Assembly (NCBI RefSeq): GCF_010894475.1
Contig: NZ_JAAIYB010000023.1
Span: 1 to 39,240 of the forward strand
Direction of reading: 5' to 3'
Length of the DNA stretch: 39,240 bases
DNA from: Myxococcus vastator
Lineage (GTDB): Bacteria > Myxococcota > Myxococcia > Myxococcales > Myxococcaceae
Under the pieces are notes generated by a model. It was not told the DNA's origin. It ran no database searches and worked only from the letters and a program-made list of their open reading frames with translations. This document shows positions 23,422 through 32,700 of the stretch, one piece after another; the first letter of the stretch is position 1; the number at the start of each line of letters is the position of its first letter. Position numbers and translations under genes: made by a program.

Positions 23422-23867
23422 GGCAGACACGCCTCCTCGTAGCCCCAGCGCTCCGCGTCTTCACCTTCGTCCAGGAGCGGCTTCAAGGCGTCGAGAGAGA
23501 CCGCGGGCGGAACATCCACGGAGATGAGCCCGGGGACATGGCTCCGCTCGACGGCGCAGCCCTGCTTCTCCAGGAGCGCCTTCACGGAGGGAACTTCCTC
23601 CTCGTCGTAGATGATGAGGCGCAGGGTGGCATGCCCCGAGGGCCGGACGACCTTCTGGAACAGAAGCTCCCCGTCCACGAGCTCGGCCGAGACGACGTCC
23701 TCGCAGGCCACGCCCTTGGCGAAGAAGGGCACGTTGTCGAGCTGGAACAACCCTTCTCCCAGGGGACGCGCCCAGAGCCCCTCGGAGTCCGCGGGGGGAT
23801 AGTCGTCCTCGTCCTTCTCCAGCTCGAAGATGACCTTGACCCGGTCATCGCCATCCGCAGTGCTCAT
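23418..23867 (-). CDS. DUF4265 protein, candidate immunity protein for the HNH nuclease
   Basis: A 149-residue acidic soluble protein starting MSTADGDDRVKVIFELEK. It matches the DUF4265 pattern: an opening strand, SEGLWARPLGEGLFQLDNVP, FFAKGVACEDVVSAELVDGE, and VVRPSGHATLRLI. No catalytic motif or signal peptide is present. Its ATG overlaps the stop of the upstream HNH nuclease gene (ATGA), so translation should be coupled. A small, acidic cytoplasmic protein placed directly after an exported nuclease is the classic arrangement of an immunity gene. The family call is fairly sure; the immunity role is inferred from position and charge. Confidence 0.8.
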   Translation of the reverse strand: MSTADGDDRVKVIFELEKDEDDYPPADSEGLWARPLGEGLFQLDNVPFFAKGVACEDVVSAELVDGELLFQKVVRPSGHATLRLIIYDEEEVPSVKALLEKQGCAVERSHVPGLISVDVPPAVSLDALKPLLDEGEDAERWGYEEACLP

Positions 23868-24313
23868 TTCGACTTCCCGTCGCAAGAGTGCCTGTTGCCC
23901 TTCTTGAGGTTGCACTTCCGGCAGAGCACCTGTCCATTCTCTACATCCCCCGCGCCCCCCTTCGACCTGGCGCGCTTGTGGTCGACATGGGCCTCGTTCG
24001 CCGGAGGCGTCACGCCCTTCTGGTGCCTCTTGCCGGGGACCGTCTCGACTTCACAATTCACACAGCGAATCTTGCCGTCGTTCTCCTTCGCGTTCCGGTC
24101 CTTCACGATTGCCTTCTGCCGCTTCGTGAAGGCCTTTCCGGATCGGTCCTTCTTGTCCTTGTCCTTGTCCCTGCCCGCAATCCCCGCCTGACCGTCAGGA
24201 ATGACGGACTCGAGTAGCGGAGCGGATTCAAAGGGCGAGGGTGCCGCGGGGACCTCCATCGTGGATGGCGTTGCGACCGCGACCGCGAGCAGGACCAGAT
24301 AAAGAGTGTGCAT
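23864..24313 (-). CDS. Exported HNH endonuclease, candidate toxin
   Basis: A 149-residue protein starting MHTLYLVLLAVAVATPST, a probable signal peptide. A low-complexity, Lys/Asp-rich linker (about 47-75) leads to a compact HNH domain: Cys84-x2-Cys87 in IRCVNCEVE, then His109, Asp111-His112 in EAHVDHKRARSKGG, Asn126, and Cys131-x2-Cys134-Asn in VLCRKCNLKKGNR. The four Cys form the usual structural zinc site and the His/Asp/Asn residues the metal-dependent nuclease site; all are present. HNH domains cut DNA. With an export signal and a coupled DUF4265 gene, the pair resembles a secreted antibacterial nuclease with its immunity protein. A scavenging nuclease is the alternative. A longer opening upstream lacks support. 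Confidence 0.82.
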   Translation of the reverse strand: MHTLYLVLLAVAVATPSTMEVPAAPSPFESAPLLESVIPDGQAGIAGRDKDKDKKDRSGKAFTKRQKAIVKDRNAKENDGKIRCVNCEVETVPGKRHQKGVTPPANEAHVDHKRARSKGGAGDVENGQVLCRKCNLKKGNRHSCDGKSK

Positions 24314-24463
24314 CAGAACACTCTCGCACGTGCGAGGCTTTGGTGGCAGGGTGAGGTCTCGGCAAGCAGGCGCGCCAGGGATGCGGACTCCGGGTCGCAT
24401 TGACGCGTCCGGAAGGCTCTCCCAGAATCCTGCTCGTTTCGGGCATCCGCCCGGGGGACCTCC

Positions 24464-25348
24464 GTGAACCTGTTGACCCGCGTGAAGAAGAGTGTCCGGC
24501 ACCGCGCCGCCTACAAGGCGTCAGCGCCGCTGTCGAAGCTGCTGAGCCTGACGGGGTTCGGCCGCTATGGCCCGGGCCCCCAGCTCAAGCAGCCCGAGCC
24601 GCTGCGCCAGGCCGGCATCTCCGTCGAGCCCTACCGCTTCGACGTGGCGGAGCTGGAGCGCTTCTGGGACGGGCTCCAGGCGCGCAACGCCACCATCCGG
24701 CACTGCTGCGGCTTCCAGCCCTACTGGGAGAAGCGGCCGCAGTACTACTTCACGTGGAAGCAGATTGAACCGCTGGTGGCGCGCGAGGACGCCGTCTACG
24801 TGGACATCGCCTCCACCCTGAGCAGCCCGTACCTGGATGTCGTCCGCGAGCTGGGTCGGACGCGGAACCTCTACGCCCAGGACCTCGTCTTCCCGCCGGG
24901 CATCCACGGCCACCAGATTGGCGGCTCGGCGGCGGAGCTCCCGCTCGAGGACGGCTCGGTGGACGCGATGACGCTGCACTGCTCCTTCGAGCACTTCGAG
25001 GGCAGCGCGGACACGGGCTTCATCCGGGAGGCGGGGCGCGTGCTCCGGCCCGGAGGCAAGGTCTGCATCGTCCCGCTGTACCTGGGTGAGTACGCCTTCA
25101 CCATGTGTGACCCCGCGTGGGGTTACGACATCCGCCGCGACGCGGAGTCCGTCATCCACCTGTTCCCGCGCTGGGGTGAGCGGCACGGCCGCTTCTATGA
25201 CGCCGTCACCCTGAAGGAGCGCGTCCTGGCGCCCGCGCACGCGGCGGGCCTCACGTCCCGCGTCTTCCACTTCGAGAACATCCTGGACCTGCACCCGAGC
25301 TGCTACACGCACTTCGGGCTGGTCCTGGAGAAGCCCGCGAAGGGGTGA
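24464..25348 (+). CDS. SAM-dependent methyltransferase (Methyltransf_11-like)
   Basis: A 294-residue protein starting at GTG (MNLLTRVKKSVRHRAAYKAS). The methyltransferase core is atypical in motif I (VYVDIASTLSSPYLDVVREL instead of a Gly-rich loop), but later motifs are normal: YAQDLVFPPG, ELPLEDGSVDAMTLHCSFEH and RVLRPGGKVCIVPLYL. The degenerate motif I recalls methyltransferases in sugar or polysaccharide clusters. The basic N-terminus may be membrane-proximal. No sugar biosynthesis genes are adjacent, so its substrate is open. Confidence 0.8.
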   Translation: MNLLTRVKKSVRHRAAYKASAPLSKLLSLTGFGRYGPGPQLKQPEPLRQAGISVEPYRFDVAELERFWDGLQARNATIRHCCGFQPYWEKRPQYYFTWKQIEPLVAREDAVYVDIASTLSSPYLDVVRELGRTRNLYAQDLVFPPGIHGHQIGGSAAELPLEDGSVDAMTLHCSFEHFEGSADTGFIREAGRVLRPGGKVCIVPLYLGEYAFTMCDPAWGYDIRRDAESVIHLFPRWGERHGRFYDAVTLKERVLAPAHAAGLTSRVFHFENILDLHPSCYTHFGLVLEKPAKG

Positions 25349-25375
25349 CGCGCGCCACGTCCCTGCATTTGTTAC

Positions 25376-25394
25376 CCCGGGTGCGGAGCCCGGG
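25376..25394 (+). terminator. Hairpin between the methyltransferase and cstA genes
   Basis: CCCGGG (25376-25381) and CCCGGG (25389-25394) pair around a 7-base loop, 27 bases after the methyltransferase stop. It may end that transcript or sit in the cstA leader. Confidence 0.45.
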
Positions 25395-25463
25395 CTATAG
25401 CCGCCCGTGGGAGGCCGGTGCCCGCCGCTCGCAGCGGCATGGCGCCGCCACACGGAGGCACGC

Positions 25464-27527
25464 ATGGGTGGAGTCGCGCGGAAGTTGGGCTGGGTGCTGC
25501 TCGCCGCCGCGGGCGCGGTGAGCCTGGGCACGGTGGCCCTGCACCGGGGAGAGCGCATCAACGCCATCTGGCTGGTGGTGGCGTCCGTCTCCGTCTACGT
25601 CATCGGCTATCGCTTCTACGGCCGCTTCGTGGCGCGCAAGGCGCTGGGCGTGGACCCCTCGCGCGCGACGCCAGCGCACCTGCGCAACGATGGCCTGGAC
25701 TACGTGCCCACGGACAAGTGGGTGCTGTTCGGCCACCACTTCGCCGCCATCGCCGGCGCGGGGCCGCTGGTGGGCCCGGTGCTGGCCGCGCAGATGGGCT
25801 ACCTGCCCGGCACGCTGTGGATTCTGGTGGGCGCGGTGCTGGCGGGCGCGGTGCAGGACTTCGTCATCCTGGTCTTCTCCGTGCGCCGCGACGGCAAGTC
25901 CCTGGGGGACATGGTGCGCCTGGAGCTGGGGCCCGCCGCCGGGGTGACGGCGATGATAGGCGTGTTGATGATCATGATGATCATCCTCGCCGTGCTGGCG
26001 CTGGTCGTCGTGAAGGCGCTGGCGCACAGCCCCTGGGGCACCTTCACCGTCGCGATGACGATGCCCATCGCCGTGCTGATGGGGCTCTACCTGCGCTACC
26101 TCCGCCCCGGCCGCGTATTGGAGGTCTCCATCGCGGGCTTCGTGCTGCTGATGCTGTCCATCTGGCTGGGCGGCCACGTCGCCGAGCACCCGCACTGGGG
26201 CGCCGCGTTCACCTTCGACGCCAAGGCCCTGGCGTGGATGCTGATTGGCTACGGCTTCTGCGCGTCCGTGCTGCCGGTGTGGCTGCTGCTGGCGCCCCGC
26301 GACTACTTGTCCACCTTCCTGAAGATTGGCACCGTGTTGCTCCTGGCCGTGGGCATCCTCCTGGCCGCGCCGGAGCTGCGGATGCCGGCGATGACGCGCT
26401 TCATCGACGGCTCGGGGCCCGTGTTCTCCGGCGGGCTGTTCCCCTTCCTGTTCATCACCATCGCGTGCGGCGCGGTGTCCGGCTGGCACTCGCTCATCTC
26501 CTCTGGCACCACGCCGAAGATGCTGGCCAACGAAGGGGACGCGCGGATGGTGGGCTACGGCTCCATGTTGATGGAGTCCTTCGTCGCCATCATGGCGCTC
26601 ATCGCCGCGTCGGTGCTGGACCCGGGCGTGTACTTCTCCATGAACTCGCCGCCGTCGGTGATTGGCACCACCGTGGAGGAGGCCGCGCGCACCATCAGCC
26701 AGTGGGGCTTCGTCGTCACGCCGGAGGTGCTCAGCCAGACGGCCAGGGACATCGGTGAGTCGACCATCCTGTCCCGCGCGGGCGGCGCGCCGACGCTGGC
26801 GGTGGGCATGGCGCAGATTCTCCATGGCCTGGTGTCGGGCGAGGGGATGATGGCCTTCTGGTACCACTACGCCATCCTCTTCGAGGCGCTGTTCATCCTC
26901 ACCACGGTGGACGCGGGCACGCGCGTGGGTCGCTTCATGATTCAGGAGCTGGCCGGGCTGGTGTACGCCCCGCTCAAGCGCACCGAGTCCTGGACGGCGA
27001 ACATGGTCGCCACGGCCCTCTGCGTGGCGGCGTGGGGGTACTTCCTCTACCAGGGCGTGGTGGACCCGCTGGGCGGCATCAACACGCTGTGGCCGCTGTT
27101 CGGCATCGCCAACCAGATGCTGGCCGCCATCGCGCTCACGCTGGCGACCGTCATCCTGGTGAAGATGAAGCGGCAGCGCTACGCCTGGGTGCCCGCCGTG
27201 CCCGCGGCGTGGCTGGTGCTCTGCACGCTGACTGCGGGGTGGCAGAAGGTGTTCGGCGACGACGTGCGCATCTCCTTCCTGGCCCACGCGCGGGCCTTCT
27301 CCACGGCGGTGGCGGAGGGGCGGATGGTTGCGCCCGCGGCGTCCGTGGAGGAGATGGAGCGCATCATCACCAACGACTACGTGGACGCCGCCCTCACGGG
27401 CGTGTTCATGGTGTTGGTGGTGGCCACGGTGCTCTTCGGCGCGCGCGCCGCGCGGGCGGCCTGGCGGTCCCCGGCGCCCACCGCGAAGGAGTCCCCCGCC
27501 GTGCCGCTGCCGGCGGAGGTCCGCTGA
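25464..27527 (+). CDS. cstA: Carbon starvation protein CstA, peptide/pyruvate transporter
   Basis: A 687-residue polytopic inner-membrane protein with about 16-18 hydrophobic helices. Family hallmarks are YRFYGRFVARKALG, DYVPTDKWVLFGHHFAAIAG followed by GPLVGPVLAAQMGYLPG, the HSLISSGTTPKML loop, and LFGIANQMLAAIAL near the C-terminus. GGAGG lies 8 bases before the chosen ATG. CstA proteins import peptides or pyruvate, often under carbon limitation. The gene is followed, one base after its stop, by the small YbdD-like partner that E. coli CstA and BtsT/YjiY also have. Length is close to E. coli CstA (701). Confidence 0.96.
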   Translation: MGGVARKLGWVLLAAAGAVSLGTVALHRGERINAIWLVVASVSVYVIGYRFYGRFVARKALGVDPSRATPAHLRNDGLDYVPTDKWVLFGHHFAAIAGAGPLVGPVLAAQMGYLPGTLWILVGAVLAGAVQDFVILVFSVRRDGKSLGDMVRLELGPAAGVTAMIGVLMIMMIILAVLALVVVKALAHSPWGTFTVAMTMPIAVLMGLYLRYLRPGRVLEVSIAGFVLLMLSIWLGGHVAEHPHWGAAFTFDAKALAWMLIGYGFCASVLPVWLLLAPRDYLSTFLKIGTVLLLAVGILLAAPELRMPAMTRFIDGSGPVFSGGLFPFLFITIACGAVSGWHSLISSGTTPKMLANEGDARMVGYGSMLMESFVAIMALIAASVLDPGVYFSMNSPPSVIGTTVEEAARTISQWGFVVTPEVLSQTARDIGESTILSRAGGAPTLAVGMAQILHGLVSGEGMMAFWYHYAILFEALFILTTVDAGTRVGRFMIQELAGLVYAPLKRTESWTANMVATALCVAAWGYFLYQGVVDPLGGINTLWPLFGIANQMLAAIALTLATVILVKMKRQRYAWVPAVPAAWLVLCTLTAGWQKVFGDDVRISFLAHARAFSTAVAEGRMVAPAASVEEMERIITNDYVDAALTGVFMVLVVATVLFGARAARAAWRSPAPTAKESPAVPLPAEVR

Positions 27528-27528
27528 C

Positions 27529-27732
27529 ATGGCCGCCGTGTGGGCGCGGCTGGGGCACGCGTGGCGCCGCGCGGTGCGGGTGGGCCGGCTGATGATTGGT
27601 GTTCCGGACTACGACACCTATGTCGAGCACATGCGCCGCCACCACCCGGACCGGGAGGTGATGAGCTACGCCCGCTTCTTCGACGAGCGGCTCCAGGCCC
27701 GCTACCGCGGAGGCGGAGGCCGCTGCTGCTGA
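27529..27732 (+). CDS. YbdD/YjiX-family small protein, CstA partner
   Basis: A 67-residue protein starting [20 protein letters not shown], one base after the cstA stop. It contains the family signature: [20 protein letters not shown], then [18 protein letters not shown], and ends in Gly-rich RCC. YbdD and YjiX are encoded directly after cstA or btsT in enterobacteria and are needed for transport by them. Coupling and sequence both support that role here. A perfect palindrome lies 15 bases downstream. Confidence 0.93.
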   Translation: MAAVWARLGHAWRRAVRVGRLMIGVPDYDTYVEHMRRHHPDREVMSYARFFDERLQARYRGGGGRCC

Positions 27733-27747
27733 AGCGGGGGCGGGGTG

Positions 27748-27765
27748 GGACAGGCCGGCCTGTCC
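27748..27765 (+). terminator. Perfect 18-bp palindrome after the cstA operon
   Basis: GGACAGGCC followed directly by GGCCTGTCC is an uninterrupted palindrome, 15 bases after the ybdD-like stop. As RNA it would form a 7-bp stem with a CCGG loop, so a terminator is likely. As DNA it could also be an operator for the yebC-like gene 75 bases further on. Confidence 0.5.
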
Positions 27766-27839
27766 TGGTCAACATCCGGGCCCCGGGGGCGCGACAGGGA
27801 GTAGCCACGCGGAACGTGGCCGACCTATACATCCCTCCC

Positions 27840-28562
27840 ATGGGACGCATTTTCGAGACACGCAAGGCCACGATGATGGCCCGCTGGAACAAGATGGCGA
27901 AGGTGTTCACGCGCATCAGCAAGGACATCGCCATCGCGGTGAAGGCGGGTGGGCCGAACCCTGATTCGAACTCCACGCTGCGCCGGGTGCTCCAGAACGC
28001 CCGCGCCGCGAACATGCCGAAGGACAAGGTCGACGCGGCCATCAAGCGCGCGAGCGGCCAGTCGGCGACCGACTACGAAATCGTGCTCTACGAAGGCTAC
28101 GCGCCCCACGGCATCGCGCTGCTGGTGGAGACGGCCACGGACAACGTCGTGCGCACCGTGGCGAACGTGCGCATGCACTTCAACAAGTACAGCGGCAACC
28201 TGGGCACCACGGGCAGCGTGGCCTTCATGTTCCAGCGCATGGGCGTGTTCCGGCTGAACCCGGAGGGCCTGGACCTGGACGCGCTGGAGCTGGAGCTCAT
28301 CGACCACGGCCTCCAGGAGATGGGCGAAGGCGTGGGGGAGAAGGGGGAGAAGCAAATCATCATCCGCTCCGCCTTCACGGACTTCGGCCAGCTCCAGGCC
28401 GCCATCGAGGCCAAGGGGCTGGTGCCCGTCTCCGCTGACTCCGAGTATGTGGCGCAGAGCCCCGTCGAGCTGCCCGAGGACAAGGCCACCGAGGTGCTGG
28501 AGCTCGTGGACGCGCTGGAGCAGGACGACGACGTCCAGCGCGTGTTCCACAACCTGGCGTGA
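27840..28562 (+). CDS. YebC/PmpR-family protein
   Basis: A 240-residue cytoplasmic protein starting [20 protein letters not shown]. It belongs to the clade beginning MGR-x-FE-x-RK rather than the E. coli MAGHSKW type, but keeps the family core: [74 protein letters not shown] and [13 protein letters not shown]. YebC/TACO1 proteins have been called transcription regulators, and more recent work links them to translation of proline-rich stretches. Length is standard. It faces the convergent mbhA gene with a hairpin between. Confidence 0.94.
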   Translation: MGRIFETRKATMMARWNKMAKVFTRISKDIAIAVKAGGPNPDSNSTLRRVLQNARAANMPKDKVDAAIKRASGQSATDYEIVLYEGYAPHGIALLVETATDNVVRTVANVRMHFNKYSGNLGTTGSVAFMFQRMGVFRLNPEGLDLDALELELIDHGLQEMGEGVGEKGEKQIIIRSAFTDFGQLQAAIEAKGLVPVSADSEYVAQSPVELPEDKATEVLELVDALEQDDDVQRVFHNLA

Positions 28563-28574
28563 GGCTGGAGGCCG

Positions 28575-28600
28575 GGCCGGCCCTTGAATCAGGGCCGGTC
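28575..28600. terminator. Bidirectional hairpin between yebC-like and mbhA genes
   Basis: CCGGCCCT (28577-28584) and AGGGCCGG (28591-28598) pair perfectly around a 6-base loop, extended by a G-T and a G-C pair. It sits 15 bases after one stop and 25 before the other. Confidence 0.7.
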
Positions 28601-28622
28601 CAGCCGTGGCCACACGCGGGCG

Positions 28623-29426
28623 TCAGCCGAGCGTGGCGCGGAAGCCGATGGGGCCTTCGCCGTTGTAGACCATGGTGCCGTTGAGCGTCTTGCCGCCGTC
28701 GACGGACGCGACGTTGAGGGCGACGACGTTCTGGCCGTTGCGGGCGCCAATCATCCAGAAGCCACCCGGATGCCAGGGCGCGGCGCTGCCGCCCCACTGG
28801 TTCTCCACGGTGTAGGTGTCCTGCGACGTCAACGTGCCACGGAAGCCAATGGGCCCCTCGCCGTTGTACGTCATGGAGCCGCTCAGCGTCTTGCCGCCGT
28901 CGTTGGACTTCGCGTCAATGTTGACGACGTTCTGCTTGCCGCGGGTGCCCAGCACCCAGACGCCGCCGGGATGCCAGGGCGCGGCGTTGCCGCCCCACTG
29001 GTTCTCCACCGAGTAGGTGTCGCCGTCAGTCACCTCGCTCTTGAAGCCGATGGGACCCTCGCCGTTGTAGGTCGTGGTGCCGGTGAGCGTCTTGCCGCCG
29101 TCGCTGGACTTGATGCTGACGGCCACGACGTTCTGCTTGTCCCGGGCGCCGAGCACCCACACGCCGCCGGGCTGCCAGGGCGCGGAGGTGCCACCCCACT
29201 GGTTCTCCACCGTGTAGTTGTTGGCACCGGACAGCGTGCCCCGGAAGCCAATGGGGCCTTCGCCGTTGTACGTCATGGTGCCCTTCAGTGTCCTGCCGCC
29301 GTCGTCGGACTTGATGTCGAGGGCCACCACGTTCTGCTTGTCGCGGGCCCCGATGAGCCAGAGTCCACCGGGGTTCCAGGTCGCTTGCGAACCACCCCAC
29401 TGATTCTGAACGAGATATGCAGCCAT
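28623..29426 (-). CDS. mbhA: Myxobacterial hemagglutinin (MBHA lectin)
   Basis: A 267-residue protein made of four 67-residue tandem repeats. Each unit has QNQWGG or ENQWGG, a W-(N/Q/H)-PGG-(L/V/F)-W segment, QNVVAL or similar, DGG-x-TL and YNGEGPIGF. The sequence matches M. xanthus MBHA from memory, including MAAYLVQNQWGGSQATWNPG at the start and the same length. MBHA is the developmentally induced agglutinin of fruiting Myxococcus and belongs to the OAA lectin family, whose barrels bind high-mannose glycans. It has no signal peptide, as in M. xanthus. AAAGGA lies 8 bases before the ATG. The promoter element at 29515-29529 fits the reported sigma-54-like control. Confidence 0.97.
   Translation of the reverse strand: MAAYLVQNQWGGSQATWNPGGLWLIGARDKQNVVALDIKSDDGGRTLKGTMTYNGEGPIGFRGTLSGANNYTVENQWGGTSAPWQPGGVWVLGARDKQNVVAVSIKSSDGGKTLTGTTTYNGEGPIGFKSEVTDGDTYSVENQWGGNAAPWHPGGVWVLGTRGKQNVVNIDAKSNDGGKTLSGSMTYNGEGPIGFRGTLTSQDTYTVENQWGGSAAPWHPGGFWMIGARNGQNVVALNVASVDGGKTLNGTMVYNGEGPIGFRATLG
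28623..29426 (-). repeat. Four tandem 201-base coding repeats of mbhA
   Basis: The gene consists of four in-frame units of about 67 codons. Stretches such as those encoding YNGEGPIGF and ENQWGG recur at about 201-base spacing with near-identical bases, e.g. near 28651, 28852, 29053 and 29254. Confidence 0.85.
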
Positions 29427-29514
29427 TCGTGACGTCCTTTGAGTTGAGGTTGGACTGACGCAACCGCGGGCTGTGGAGCCTGGACGGGGGTCGGCGGCTC
29501 CGCGCGGCCTCGAA

Positions 29515-29529
29515 GCAGATGGCGTGCCA
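29515..29529 (-). promoter_or_regulatory. Sigma-54-type (-24/-12) promoter of mbhA
   Basis: Read on the minus strand, TGGCAC-N5-CTGC matches the sigma-54 consensus TGGCAC-N5-TTGC at nine of ten positions, with correct spacing, and continues CTGCTT. Transcription would start near 29504, about 78 bases before the ATG. M. xanthus mbhA has been reported to use a sigma-54-like promoter with an upstream cis region, so the position is expected. Confidence 0.8.
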
Positions 29530-29683
29530 TTCGTCGCGAGCGGGACTCTCTCCTCTGTGAGGTGCGGCGGGGCTGGTGTGGTTGTCTTTGTTTGCGTCCA
29601 GGATAGACGCGGTTGCGTTGAATTGGACGCGGGCCTTGTATGGGTTTTCTGCTAGGTCCGCGGGGCGATGCCTCGCGGGGCTG

Positions 29684-29714
29684 GGTGGCCACCGCCCGTG
29701 TCGCGGTGGCCACC
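29684..29714 (-). terminator. Strong hairpin after the GH3 gene
   Basis: GGTGGCCACCGC (29684-29695) and GCGGTGGCCACC (29703-29714) pair perfectly over 12 bases with a 7-base loop, 15 bases past the GH3 stop. Confidence 0.8.
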
Positions 29715-29728
29715 GGGGTGTCATCTGA

Positions 29729-32700
29729 CTACCTGGTGAAGGGGATGGGCCCGTTGGACAGCGTGCTGTTGCCCGCACCGTCCACGGCGCGCACCCGCCA
29801 CGTGTGGCTGCCCGTGGCGAGGCCCGTCACCGACAGTTGCTCGGTGCCCACGCCGTACACCTGGAACTCCCACAGCGAGTACCCGAAGCCCGTCGCGCGC
29901 TCCACGCCGCGCATCCGCACGTAGCGCCCGACGCCGCTCAGGCCGGAGAGGTCATCCAGCCCGCCGTCGCCGTTCGCCTCCGTGAACAGCGTCCGCCAGC
30001 CCGTGCTGCCGTCGATGGACGTCTCCACCACGTACCGGCGGCCGAACGCGGCCTCCCAGCTCAGCACCACGCGCTTGATGGCGTACACGCCGCCCAGGTC
30101 CACGGTGATGGACTCCGTGTCGGGGCTGGCCACGTCGTAGCGGCTGGCCCAGCGCGTCTCCGGGTTGCCGTCCACCGCGTCGTTGGGGCTGCCGAACTCG
30201 GACGACGTCGCCGCCACGTTGCGCCCCAGCGCCAGGTTGGTGCCCGTGCCCACATAGGCCCGCGGCGTCACCGTGGGCGCGCGGTCCGCCCCGTCCACCA
30301 CCAGGACGTACCGCGCCACGCCCGCGCCCACGTCCGTGGTCTGCTCCCAGATGAACGTCGTGGACGCGCCCGGCACGGAGGCGCCGGCCGCCGGTGACAG
30401 CGCGGTGAAGGCCGCGGGCGGCGCGGTGTCGTTGAGCGTGAAGGTGGCCGTGGCGGACGTCGTCACGCCGCCCGCCCAGTTGTACGCCCGCACGAACCAG
30501 GTGTGCTGTCCATTGCCCAGGGACACGTTGGCCAGGGCCGCCGACGGCGTCTTCGTCGTCGCCGCCGGGAAGGGGCTGCCGTCCAGATAGACTTCGTAGC
30601 GGTGGATGCCCGTCTGCGGGTCGCTGCTGGGCGTCCAGGTGAAGGTGGGCCGCGTGGTGAGGGTGGCGCCCGGCGCCGGCGTGAGCAACGTGAAGGCCGT
30701 GGGCGGCGTCGCGTCCGACAGCCCGAAGCCCTGGATGCCCGCGCCGTACTGGTACAGCGGGTTGCCGTACACCGGGGCAATGGGCAGACCCTGCGCGATG
30801 CGCTGACGAATCTCCGCGCGCTGGGCCGCGGTGGCGCCCAGGTCGAAGGGCAAATCCCACTGCTCCAACTGGTTGTTCTCCACGTCGGTGCCAATCTGGT
30901 CCAGCGAGCGCGGCAGTTGCCACGGCAGTTGGCCTCGCGGCAGCACGTCACCGAAGAGCACGTCCGCCACCGCGACGCCGCCCATGTCGCCGGGCCGGTA
31001 CGCCATCAGCAGCGCGTTCGTCTGCGGCACCACGTTCGTCAGGATGTAGGGCCGCGGCAGAATCATCACCGTCGTCACCGGGACGTTCTGCGCCCGGAAG
31101 CCGGTGATGAGGCCGTACTGGTTGCCCCACTGGGGCTCGTGCGGAGGGCCGACCGGGTCGCCCGGCAGGTAGGGCTTCTCCTTGTCCCACTCGGTGCCGT
31201 GGGTGAAGTAGCTCTCGCCCACCACGACGATGGCCGCGTTGACGGTGACGCCCGCGGGCGCCGCGTCCTTGTAGACGGTGATGCCGTCCTGCTCCGCGCG
31301 CTGCTTGATGGCCTGGTAGATGGTGAGGTCGCCGAACTCCGTCCCGTGGAAGTCGGAGCGCCACGTCACCATGCAGGACGGGTCATCCGCGCGAGGGCCC
31401 GCCACCACGATGCGCGAGCCCGCCGGGAGCCGCAGCGGCAGCGCGCCGTCGTTCTTCAGCAGCGTCATCGCGTTCTGCGCCGCGCGGCGCACCAGGGCCT
31501 TGTTGTCGGCCGTGTGCCACTCGGACATGCCCGCGGGGCCGCCGCGGTACGGGTCCTCGAAGAGGCCCAGGCGGAACTTCAAGTCGAGAATCTTCCGCGC
31601 GGCCTCGTCGATGCGGGCTGGCGTGACGACGCTCTCGAAGTCCCCCATCTGCTGCGGGTTGGCGCCGCCCATGACGTCCGAGCCAGCCATCGCCGAGCGT
31701 GACCACGCCCCCGACGGCAGCCAGTCCGAGCAGATGACGCCCGTGTAGCCCAGCTTCTGGCGCAGGTAGTTGAGGATGCCCGGGTTGTCGCCCGCGCCCC
31801 AGCCCTCCGGCCCCAGCAGCCAGCTGCCCGCGTAGCCGGGCATGATGCCGCTGGTGCCCGCCTCGATGGCCGCGTGCCACGGGCGCATGTGGTAGTGGAT
31901 GGTGGTGCCGTCGTAGGTGATGCCGCCCTCGCCGCCGGCGCCCTGGCCCGGCCAGTGCTTGGTCGTCACCCAGAGCGAGTGCGGGTTCACCTCGGGGCCG
32001 CCCTGGAGGCCCGCCACCAGCGCGCGCGTCATGCCCGCCGCCAGGTCCGCGTCCTCGCCGCCGCCTTCCTGGATGCGCGGGTAGAGCACCTTGGTGCCCA
32101 CCTCGGCCAGCGGCGACAGCGTGCCGCGGCTGCCCACCGCGACCTGCTCGCGGCGCTGCATGTCACCCAGCTCATAGACGGTGTCCAGGTCGCGCGCCGC
32201 GGCGAGCGCGGGCTGCGTGGGCCAGCTCGTCTTGAAGCCGTGGATGGTGTCGCCCGCGTCGACGTGGGGGATGCCCAGGCGGGTGAGCGCGGAGGCGCGC
32301 TGGAAGCTCGCGATGTCTGTCGGGCTGAGCGGCCCCATCATGAAGCCGGCCTCCGGCACCGTCCGCGCCTCGTAGAACATCTGCAGCGCCTTCTCGTGCA
32401 GCGTCATGCGCGACATCAAGTCATTGACGCGCACGGAGATGGGGTTGGCCCAGTCCTCGTAGGGGTCGATGACGCCGTTCTTGTTCAGGTCGCGCCGGCC
32501 GTTGATGAGCGCGACGCCGTCCGCGGCCGTCTCCACCACCGGCAGGTAGACGCTGAAGGTGCGCAGGTCGGAGCGGCTGGTGCCCCCGCCGCCCAGGTGG
32601 GCCACGACGTACCACTTGTACGTCCAGCGGTCGGGCAGGTCCTGCGGCAGCGTGAAGGAGGTGGCGGTGGTGGTGCCCACCTGGGTGAAGCGGTCCAGCA

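Larger units (their letters stand above)
29427..29728. other. Intergenic region between GH3 gene and mbhA
   Basis: About 300 bases. It holds the mbhA leader and sigma-54 promoter (29515-29529), an AT-richer stretch at 29560-29650 that may contain the upstream activator site, and the GH3 terminator at 29684-29714. No small gene is convincing. Confidence 0.6.

Noticed and set aside
25395-27530. 711-codon minus-strand open frame over cstA
   Set aside because: Product is His/Arg/Gln low-complexity and lies wholly antisense to cstA and its membrane-protein signatures.
28623-29426. Four regularly spaced repeats as a CRISPR-like or satellite array
   Set aside because: The 201-base units are in-frame protein repeats of MbhA.
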